The translations under genes were made by a program, and so were the position numbers. 64,000 bases of DNA from Stichopus chloronotus (taxonomy: Eukaryota; Echinodermata; Holothuroidea; Aspidochirotida; Stichopodidae), in the NCBI GenBank assembly GCA_021234535.1, contig SFZH01000008.1, positions 22,159,091-22,223,090 of the forward strand, given 5' to 3'. Below are positions 56,103 to 64,000 of the stretch, piece by piece. Numbering within the stretch: position 1 is the stretch's first letter; each line of letters opens with the position of its first letter. The notes beneath the pieces were generated by a model, which had not been told where the DNA came from, did not search any database, and saw only the letters and a list, made by a program, of their open reading frames with translations.

Positions 56103-56249
56103 GGACACCACTTGACCTGTTTAATAGATTTAGTCAAAAACAAAGATGATGTCCAACGCTTTGAGAACATCGGTCAGATTCTACACTGTATTATCACTGC
56201 AGCCATGGAATCAAGTTTATTGTATGTTCAATCTGACCAGCTCAATTGA
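56103..56249 (+). CDS. Candidate terminal exon in duplication copy 1
   Basis: An acceptor-like TTTTTTTTGAGAAACAG precedes a 48-codon open stretch that begins GHHLTCLIDLVKNKDDVQRF, continues ENIGQILHCIITAAMESSLL and ends VQSDQLN before TGA. The composition (few Lys/Asn runs, alternating hydrophobics) is more protein-like than most frames nearby. I do not recognise the family. An upstream acceptor-like TCATGCAG at about 55945, with open frame EEPTVF.. behind it, could mark a separate exon. It may equally be a chance frame, since the duplicate is too young to show selection. Confidence 0.3.
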   Translation, partial: GHHLTCLIDLVKNKDDVQRFENIGQILHCIITAAMESSLLYVQSDQLN

Positions 56250-56536
56250 TACACATACTTGAGCTGGTTACTACATAGTAAATTTACAGAGCCAAGTTGT
56301 TGTTATAATCTATATATATCATCTTTATTTTGACAATTATAAAAGTAGCATGAGATGAAATCTGTTCATGTCATGCAGGAAGAACCAACAGTTTTCACTT
56401 TTACCATAACTAGAATTAAGCAGTCTTTTTTAAACCCATGTTTTAGTGGTTTTAGGGTTAAAGAAGCTTCTGATATTCCAGGATATTTTTTTCAAAATTA
56501 CAAAAAAAAACAAAAAATTTTTTTTTTGAGAAACAG

Positions 56537-56683
56537 GGATACCACTTGACCTGTTTAATAGATTTAGTCAAAAACAAAGATGATGTCCAACGCTTTGAAA
56601 ACATCGGTCAGATTCTACACTGTATTATCACTGCAGCCATGGAATCAAGTTTATTGTATGTTCAATCTGACCAGCTCAATTGA
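56537..56683 (+). CDS. Candidate terminal exon in duplication copy 2
   Basis: Second copy of the stretch at 56103-56249, with the same acceptor-like sequence and stop. Of the two differences inside the frame, one is synonymous (GAG/GAA) and one changes His to Tyr (GHH to GYH). If the exon is real, the locus has two near-identical terminal exons in series, of which splicing could use either one. Confidence 0.28.
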   Translation, partial: GYHLTCLIDLVKNKDDVQRFENIGQILHCIITAAMESSLLYVQSDQLN

Positions 56684-56799
56684 TACACATACTTGAGCTG
56701 GTTACTACATAGTAAATTTACAGAGCCAAGTTGTTGTTATAATCTATATATATCATCTTTATTTTGACAATTATAAAAGTAGCATTCAGATAAAATAGC

Positions 56800-57057
56800 T
56801 TTCATAAAACAACTGACATTGATATGAAATTTTCTTGAATATTACAAGTAATAAAACAAATTATCACTTAATGACTTTAAACAAGACATGCATATCATCT
56901 ATGACAATTAGCATAAAACTATAACAAGCCATGAAAAAACTCAGAAGAAAAGCATGGAATGGATTATTGAAATATTTTAACATGAACTGGTGACATTTAG
57001 TTCACAATGCAAAACAACAAGTTTCCAACATTACTGAAAGGTGGTTTGTTCCTACAG
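56800..57057. other. Intergenic or intronic, no feature
   Basis: AT-rich sequence between the duplication and the next candidate exon, with nothing recognisable. Confidence 0.4.
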
Positions 57058-57110
57058 ATTGCCTCAAGGAACTTGAACCTCAGGTCTATAGCATTTATGA
57101 AAGTGGAAAG
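57058..57110 (+). CDS. Candidate internal exon, 53 bp, gene unknown
   Basis: It follows a good acceptor (GGTTTGTTCCTACAG) and precedes a good donor (AAG|GTATGCAT). The frame that starts with two bases of a split codon reads CLKELEPQVYSIYESGK and finishes on a codon boundary. Its end phase fits the start of the exon at 62294-62386. I do not recognise the protein. A caution: another frame is open straight through both splice sites (..LKGGLFLQIASRNLNL..), so the reading chosen rests on the splice signals and on phase. The intervening intron would be about 5.2 kb. Confidence 0.38.
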
Positions 57111-57662
57111 GTATGCATGTTTACATTCAAAACCAACAGATTAGGTTAGGGAATATGTTAACATTACTACATTGCAAAGTTAAAGTAAGATGTAAAACTG
57201 TAATGCTAAAAGATCAACTTGGTTAACTAACAAAAGAGATTAGTGCATGGACATCAATATTGATAAAAACTGATTTTGCCTAGTCAGAGCAGTGCATAAA
57301 TAAAGTTGAGAGAGGTTGTAAGCATGAGAAACTAATTTTCTCCTATGAACACTCCTTACAAACATTGTGAATGTGAACTGTCAGCTATGTGTACAATATA
57401 CTGCTTTAACTGATAAGGTATATTATGTCAACAAAATGCTGCATAGAATAATCATGTTGCTGAGAGTAGAGTCGCTAATAATTTTACAACTTACATTTAG
57501 AGTTAATATGAAGTAAAAGCTACATCATCGGCTTGTTTTCGTTGCTGTCTGGTCTCATTGTTTGTATTCAATAATTTTCTTAGTACAAATTACCTGAATG
57601 TACACCAGCCATATGACTTTAGTGAATCATTCTTAGGTCTAATCCAAACTGTTTAACATCAG

Positions 57663-57951
57663 TTACAAATCCCAACCAATTACATAATGGAATTTACAGA
57701 TTATGAATATTCAAAGTGACATGCATATTCACCATTTCAGATAAAGATTCAGTCAATCCTCACATGATATCATAGATGATAAGGTTACATCGAAGGAACA
57801 AATCCTAACCAACTACACAATGGAATTTACATGATACTTCTCTACAGATTATGAATATTCAAAGTAACATGCATATTCAACATTTCAGATAAAGATTCAG
57901 TCAATCCTCACATACGTGATAAGGTTACATCCAAGGAACAAATCCTAACCA
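57663..57951 (+). repeat. Imperfect tandem duplication, ~133-140-bp unit
   Basis: The segment starting AAATCCCAACCAATTACA..TGGAATTTACA..TATGAATATTCAAAGT..AACATTTCAGATAAAGATTCAGTCAATCCTCAC is present twice, with a partial third start (AAATCCTAACC at about 57940). The second copy has an insertion of roughly 15 bp (TGATACTTCTCTACAG). Confidence 0.9.
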
Positions 57952-58370
57952 TGATGATGGAATGTCTCGATATGACGTCAGTTCTATCACGCAGAAAAGG
58001 GTTTTCTTGAGACATGATTTTAGCACATTACGGAACTTCTGTGAGGACTAGGTGAATGATTTGTCTAACTAATGGTTACATGAGACCTCCACTCATGTTA
58101 TGAAGCCTTAATTAGATATTACAAGGGAGCTTTAATATTATAGATTTTATAGCTTTAATATGTACTTTCTTTTTTCTGTGATCGTCCTTCCACCCCCTCC
58201 ATAATGCTCCATCCACCTCCTATGTGATGATCCTCCCCCCGGCCTACGTGATGATCTTCCTTCCACACCCTCTGTGATCCTTCTTTCATTCCTCTTCCTT
58301 CCCACTACAGTATATAAAAATCAAGTTAACTAAAAGCATTTACTAAAGAAACTTATGCTAAAATTTCGTT
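57952..58370. other. No feature recognised
   Basis: Contains a pyrimidine-rich, locally repetitive stretch near 58180-58300 (variants of CCACCCCCTCC..GTGATGATCCTTCC). No terminal repeats or exon. Confidence 0.45.
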
Positions 58371-58373
58371 GAA

Positions 58374-59962
58374 CAAGAGAACAAGGGCACTGTGGTTCCT
58401 TGCTCAGATGTAATGTAAATTATTAAGAAAAATGGAGAATTTTGCACAATTCCTACAATGGCCCCTTTCTGACAATGACTCCTCATATCCTCAACGTCCC
58501 ACAGCAACCCACACATGACGAACATTGCAAAGGGTTCCACTATCACAATGCTAACTTGAAAAACCTCCCACACTGTAAAGGAAAATATGTAGAACAGCAT
58601 AAATTCATAAAATGGTCCACTTGGTCCCATATGGGACCAATAATTCTGAACATCATGAAGGAACCACTACCATAGTAGCAATGGGACACAATTTTCTACT
58701 TAATACAAATGCAAACTGTAGGAGAAGAAGCAGTTTGGCTTGATTTTATTAAATGGCCCATTTGAAGCTTGAACCCCCAAATCCTGAACACCCTAGGTTC
58801 CACCACTACCACAATGCTAATATAACAAGTCTTCACATTGAAAAGAAAAATGTGCAGAAAAGAAACATCTTGCATGATTTCATAAAATGGCCCATATGGA
58901 ACCAGTAATCCTGAATAACCTTAAAGAACCACTTCTTTAGTAATGTGACAATTTCAACTTAATACCCTACAATGTGTAAGACAGAGGCATTTGGCATGAT
59001 TCAGACCCCAAAATGTTGAGCAACCCCGGTTCCACGACCAAGATGTTAATTTGACAAACCTTCCAGATTGTAAACCAAAACATGCAGAAAAACAAGATTT
59101 CACAAAATGGTCCACATGGCCCAATATGGGACCAATAATCCTGAACAATGTGAAGGAATCACTACTATGGTAGGAAAGTGACATAATTTGATCTTTATAC
59201 CATGCAATCTGTAAGAGATATGCATTTTGCATGATTTCATAACAAGGCCCCCAATACCACTGCCACAATGCTAATTTGACAAACCTTTCACATTGTCAAG
59301 CAAAATATGCAGAAAAGAAACAACTTTGAATGATTTCATAAAATGGCCCATATGGGACAAGTAATCCTGAACAACCTGAAGGAACCTCTACCACAGTAGT
59401 AATATGACAGTAGTAACATACAATCTGTAGGAGAAGAGGCATTCTGCATGATTTCTTAAAATGGCCCACACGGCCCATTCGCACCTAGGATCCAAAAATC
59501 TTGAACACCCCAAAAGCACCACCATAATGCATCCATCCACCAAGTATAAACTTTGTCCAAACTTTGTAACTTGCGATATCATGTTAAAAAGGTTTTCAAA
59601 GTATTGCCCCTTGAGTCCCCAGATGACCATTGACCTCCACCAAAAACAATAGCAAACACCTCCTCAATATAGTGGACCTACATACTGTAACAAGTTTGAC
59701 TTTCATCTGACTTTCCCTTATCAAGTTAGAGCATACCCAAACACATGTCACAGAAACAGAGTTTTGTCCCCAAGTGACCTTTGACATCCACCAAAAACAA
59801 TAGGGCATAACTTCTTAATATGGCAAAGCTACACACCAAGATTGATTTTGATTCCATCACTTTCTCCTATTGAGTTATAGCAAACCCAAGAAAATGTCAC
59901 AAACACAGGCACATCACCAACAACCTGACTGCATAGGTTCCTTTACTGACACAAGGAACCAA
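58374..59962 (+). mobile_element. Complete composite (Helentron-like) element, forward orientation, about 1.59 kb
   Basis: The left end AACAAGAGAACAAGGGCACTGTGGTTCCTTGC is followed by about eight family A units (58430-59520; landmark AAAATGGCCCA..GGACC..CCTGAACA). Two to three family B units (59540-59880) and a CA-containing stretch come next. The right end is GACTGCATAGGTTCCTTTACTGACACAAGGAACC, which forms a hairpin, followed by AAAAAC. It is the most complete copy in the window and shows that families A and B are two blocks of one element. No protein-coding frame is present. Confidence 0.82.
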
Positions 59963-61100
59963 AAACAAACCTGTGATATGCAAACTATCTGGTCTGTGTA
60001 CTATCACAATTTTAAACTTACACCAAGATACATCACTAATGGTTAGTTTGGATGGCTTCCTGTGAGTACTGGTACTGAAGTACCAGAATAACTTGATTAC
60101 CGAGGTGTGACCTGTTTGTAACTACTACAAGAAACTTCCACAAATTACAAATGCCTTCCGAATTTATTAGTACCTTTTAGTAAACTATTACTATCTCTCA
60201 AATGTAGATTCATGTTCACGTCTTCCAAACCCGAAAGTCGAGTGACTGTGATTCCTTGCCAATTTACATGAAAAACAAATGTCAAAACATACCAATTTTG
60301 AATTTGACACCTTACCCTTCTATAAATTCCATAGTGACAAAGTTTTAACTATGACCTCCACTGACACGACCTTTGGTCTTGATAAAAAGAAATGACAGAT
60401 TTCATCTACTTATTAAGAGCTACCAATGTTTGAAATTCCAGCAGCTGACTCACTTACATGTCTTCTTTAATACTTAAAAGTGATGGAGTTAATTTGAAGA
60501 AACTGTAAACATAACAAATTTAATTCCACAAAGTAAATAATTAGGGAAAACTGCTGAGTTTCATACTGTCAATATATCATCATGTAATGCCAAAACACGA
60601 AAGTACACTGAACAAAACTTGATAGTTGTAACTATGAAAGCAACAAGCTCCCCAGCAGCAAGAGACCTGAACTCAAGCCTTGAGTATACTCAAGGCACAG
60701 TAGCAATGAGAATTCAATCACTCACAGAGGATTTTATTTAAGGTGTGGTCTAACAACGAGGATTGCTATTTTCAAAACATGGAGTTCACATTTCATTTCC
60801 ACTAATTTACAGTGTTGTGCTAAGTTTAAGAAGCTTTGAACATTTTTGGTCATTGCATAGTTTAAGGCGGCCACGCTCAGCATTTGTGAGGTACTGAGGA
60901 ATAGAGAAAAACGTAAGACACCCATAAGACAGCAATATGGCTATATTTTTAGTTTCTTCAAACTTGCGCCATCACTTTGAGCTCTGGTGACCACAAATGA
61001 CCTTTAATCTCTATGAAAAACAATATAGATCATCCACTCACAATGGACTACTAATACACCAACTTTAAAGATTGAAAACTTGGAAATACTTGGAAACAGG
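59963..61100. repeat. Degraded family B-like scraps in otherwise plain sequence
   Basis: Scraps near 60245 (GTGACTGTGATTCCTTGCC), 60345-60420 (ACGACCTTTGGTCTTGATAAAAAG, ACTTATTAAGAGCTACCAA) and 60985-61070 (CACAAATGACCTTTAATCTC, CTCACAATGGACTAC). A minus-strand frame at 60925-60734 is open but unrecognised. Confidence 0.5.
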
Positions 61101-62293
61101 ATATGAGATACAAATGAAAGAACCTTTTCACATGATAAATCAGTATTAAGATGAAATTTATTTGCAAGGGACCTCTCTATACCTTCAGCAATTTTCTCCA
61201 TTGTCACTTTCCAGATACTGCATGTATACTCTCATGTTATTACCTGAAGATCTGTGTGCACAGCACCTTGTGCGTTGAACAACACTTTAGCAAGGAGTAA
61301 TGTACACTATGAAACAGTATCTGCGGCACAGGACTGTTCTCCCTGTTTGTTACCGCTTTAGACATGCGAACATTACTGGCACTATAACTATAAGGATCCA
61401 ATACTGGGACAGAAACATACGAATAAGGCTATATGTTATTAATTTGGTTGAAATTAACATGAATGTACCTCTTAACCTCCGACTAAGGAAAATTTTGTGA
61501 CAACTATGCCAGATGTGAACATCTACAGTAACCACAAAGTGTCTACGTTATAATTTTATGGTCTTTGTTAAAGGAAAATGTTACATTGTTACAGGATCCA
61601 CAAGACAAGGTTATGTTCAAATGTCAATTTAATAATGTCCTGTCACTTTTTTAATTTGTTTTTACATCAAATGAAATAAATTGGTTTTCCGGTTGGGTAT
61701 GTGGTAAATAGTACTTGTTGTACATGTTATACGAATTATGAAAACACCAAAAGTGGGACAAAACGGCATCTTTGTAATTAAGTTAAATTTGGCATACACA
61801 TGGTTAGGACTGTCAGGGACTGTGTAATGTAAAGTCTACAATCTGCAAACAGTAATGTATCATTGCAAGTAGCAGTTTTAACAAAATTCAGAGTTAATTA
61901 ATTACTGCTAATAACATCCTACTGACTCAAAGTTAATGGTATACAAAAACTGAGTTTTGGTCTCCAACGGCTGTTGGTAAGTAATGTAACATTCTAGATC
62001 AAATGTTGTACTGAGCATCATTAAGTCATCTCAAACACCTGTTACTTTACATGTTAGCATAATGTTTCAAGCATAATTAGCAACAACTTGTAGCATTGGA
62101 TACGGAATCACATTCGTGGTTTGCTCTGTAAGCCAATGTCCCACTTTTGTGTCCCAGTATTGTATCTTTACACATAAGTAGTACCAGTATAATGATGTGA
62201 CAAATTTGCTGTACTGAATTTGCAGTACCGTTCAGTCCAATTTATAATATCTACACAGTTTTAATTAATGCTATCATATCTTTTGATCTGTAG
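61100..62293. other. Presumed intron before the terminal exon; no feature
   Basis: AT-rich sequence with short chance frames (61300-61500). No repeat ends were recognised. The stretch just before 62294 is TATCATATCTTTTGATCTGTAG, a usable acceptor. Confidence 0.4.
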
Positions 62294-62386
62294 GAAGGCA
62301 TGAGCCACCCAACAGCTGTAGCCCAACCAGCAGCAATACCTCACCTAGCTACTGAAGGCAGCCACGTTGGTTTGGGTGGACTATGA
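62294..62386 (+). CDS. Candidate terminal exon, 30 residues plus stop, gene unknown
   Basis: It begins in phase 0 directly after acceptor TTTGATCTGTAG, reads EGMSHPTAVAQPAAIPHL, then ATEGSHVGLGGL, and stops at TGA. In this AT-rich region a stretch rich in Ala, Pro, His and Gly is unusual and argues for real coding sequence. An AATAAA lies 45 bases beyond the stop. The exon at 57058-57110 ends in phase 0 and could join it directly. I do not recognise this C-terminus. Confidence 0.48.
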   Translation, partial: EGMSHPTAVAQPAAIPHLATEGSHVGLGGL

Positions 62387-62430
62387 AATAACATTACAAA
62401 ACTTTAATACCTGCAGTAGTGGAAATCATG

Positions 62431-62436
62431 AATAAA
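62431..62436 (+). terminator. Candidate poly(A) signal of the plus-strand gene
   Basis: AATAAA, 45 bases after the TGA at 62386. The position suits a short 3' UTR. In AT-rich DNA the hexamer is common, so its value is only in combination with the exon. Confidence 0.45.
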
Positions 62437-63174
62437 ATTGATTGATTTGTAAACTGCAAAGAACTGACTTTAGAAACTTAAAACTGAAAAGAATCCTGAC
62501 CCTTTTACTTTCTCATAAATTCATCTCTATGGTTTCTTGTGACAGGTTTACTTACAGTTCAATCATCAGTTTAAGTTAATATCATACAGACTAGAAACAA
62601 AGGATCAGGAACCAAAGTCTTAAAGTTCTGAGTAAGATGACACACTCAAAATTTGCATAAATTTGATTAAATTTAGTTAAAAATTTAAATGACGAACATG
62701 AATGGTTTCCTGTGAACATAGGATAGCATATGCTATACAAAATGATCGAGGCTATAAAGAGGATAACTAGCTTTGATCAATATTGTCCCCTGAAAGATTA
62801 CAGGACGGTAATTTTACATGCTGTAATTTTACATGCTGTAATCAGCCGCCAGATATTTTCATGAATTTGACCAACTGATAGCAGATGTCATTGAGCATCT
62901 TCAAAGAATAAAAGTATAATTATAAATTTGGATACATTTATTTACAGGAAGTATACTAAACCAAATAAATGAAAGAAGCATATAAACTGAAGCAATAAAA
63001 TTAATCAAACAGGTTGAAAGAGCAGTCTTGTGCTTCACAATTTTAACAATCTTGAAAGTTTTAGTAATCCAATATTGTATGAAACTAGAAAAAAACCATG
63101 CTTTATCTTAAAATCTGGCATGTTCTTGAATGAGAAATTATATGGAGAGGAAAAATGTGCTTCATATTCTCATC
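62437..63174. other. Intergenic, no feature except a small direct repeat
   Basis: TTTTACATGCTGTAA occurs twice in tandem near 62811-62840. Otherwise plain AT-rich sequence. Confidence 0.45.
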
Positions 63175-63587
63175 AAAGTACCAAATGTTGATGATCTCAC
63201 GTTATAACTGACATCATCTAACTGGTAATCAACAAAGTATGGAATGTTGATGACCTCATGTTATAACTGACATCATCTAACTGGTAATCAACAAAGTATG
63301 GAATGTTGATGACCTAATGTTATAATTGACATCATCTAGCTGGTAATCAACAAAGTATGGAATGTTGATGACCTCATGTTATAATTGACATTATCTAACT
63401 GGTAATCAACAAAGTATGGAATGTTGATGACCTCATGTTATAGCTGACATCATCTAACTGGTAATCAACAAAGTATGGAATGTTGATGAACTCATGTTAT
63501 AACTGATATCATCTAACTGGTAATCAACAAAGTATGGAATGTTGATGAACTCATGTTATAACTGACATCATCTAAATGGTAATCAAC
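63175..63587 (+). repeat. 59-bp minisatellite, seven head-to-tail copies
   Basis: The unit begins AAAGTATGGAATGTTGATGA, continues CCTCATGTTATAACTGACAT and ends CATCTAACTGGTAATCAAC. The block is 413 bp, exactly seven times 59. The first unit is the most diverged (ACCAAATGTTGATGATCTCACG), and the inner units differ at one to three positions. There are no length changes between units. Confidence 0.97.
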
Positions 63588-64000
63588 AATTGTTTATCAA
63601 ACCTTGTACATACTGACATAATACTAGACAAATATTCAGTCTTAAGCTAAGTTAAATATCCAACTGATACTTACATCATACATCTATCCATTAAAATCCA
63701 TTTGAGACAGATACATGAACTCCCCTGCTACAACTGTGATGACAAATACACCATTCAGAAATATTTAAACTATTAATAGAGTAATTTAAAAGAGAGATCA
63801 ATCAAAGAGCTACATGATATGGTCATGACTACTGCAGTAGTAGTTCAGAGCAACACAAACCCATAATTAATATTTTTATGATACACATTTACAGGTTTCA
63901 TGAATATTCATTTGCTCTCTGTTTAGGCTGAAACACATCATGGCTTATCATAGGCAACAGATAAAAGAAATGCAAATGTATGTTGACTTCTACAGTTTAA
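63588..64000. other. Right edge, no feature recognised
   Basis: AT-rich sequence after the minisatellite. No exon, repeat terminus or simple repeat is evident. Confidence 0.45.

Larger units (their letters stand above)
55914..56780 (+). repeat. Recent tandem duplication of a 433/434-bp segment
   Basis: Copy 1 is 55914-56346 (433 bp) and copy 2 is 56347-56780 (434 bp). Both start AGCATGAGATGAAATC and end ATTATAAAAGT. I see three substitutions (C/A near 55964, C/T in GGGACACC/GGGATACC, G/A in TTTGAGAAC/TTTGAAAAC) and a length change in the A/T homopolymers. Identity is about 99 percent, so the event is young. Each copy contains a candidate coding stretch (separate entries). Confidence 0.95.

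Noticed and set aside
57361..57420. Micro-exon of 11 codons between ..AACTGTCAG and AAG|GTATAT
   Set aside because: Weak acceptor with no pyrimidine tract. It was kept only as an idea, since it would also preserve phase between the two candidate exons.
57560..57660. Alternative terminal exon after TTCAATAATTTTCTTAG at about 57585
   Set aside because: The acceptor is good, but the phase-compatible frame stops after ten codons and has no supporting features.

Overview
This is metazoan nuclear DNA: AT-rich, almost gene-empty, with GT-AG introns of many kilobases and a dense load of transposon remains. The repeat style and the one recognisable gene fit a marine invertebrate, perhaps an echinoderm, but the sequence alone does not settle the species. 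No bacterial-type operons, rRNA, tRNA or CRISPR arrays are visible. Most long open frames are shadows of repeats or chance frames.

The clearest gene is on the minus strand. Three spliced exons (29230-29292, 7880-8031 and 150-255, in transcription order) encode residues matching about 18 to 123 of human PDE6D (PDE-delta), the prenyl-binding chaperone that carries farnesylated and geranylgeranylated proteins to cilia and membranes. The first exon (initiator Met) was not found, and the last exon lies off the left edge. Positions 150-29292 are therefore one gene whose two introns (about 7.6 and 21.2 kb) are filled with mobile DNA. On the plus strand at the right end, a small internal exon (57058-57110) and a terminal exon (62294-62386, followed by AATAAA) are phase-compatible and may be the 3' end of a second, unrecognised gene. 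A 433/434-bp tandem duplication at 55914-56780 carries another candidate exon, in two copies.

Mobile DNA, region by region. Left half: a 2.07-kb hAT-type element with an 8-bp target duplication (3119-5192) split an older tandem-repeat element. A recurrent composite repeat, which I interpret as a Helentron/HINE-like family, recurs throughout. It has an ACAAGAGCCCAAGG-type left end, internal 120-150-bp tandem units, a CA-rich tract and a terminal GGTTCCTTGC hairpin with compensatory base changes. It scatters nuclear-receptor DR1 motifs through the pde6d introns. A long TIR element occupies 18431-21970 and a foldback element 24250-26864. Right half: three fragments of a CR1-like LINE (33640-35430, 38640-39475 and, reversed, 41603-43070), a Penelope-like fragment with a Cys-rich tail (44368-44879), three more hAT-type elements with target duplications (38065-38341, 43137-44027, 49793-52001), two TTAA-flanked MITEs (45504-45818, 47774-48351), several minisatellites including a seven-copy 59-bp array (63175-63587), and a compound microsatellite (32351-32579).

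Nothing here forms an operon or pathway. The biology is one conserved ciliary-trafficking gene, one possible neighbour, and layers of transposons.
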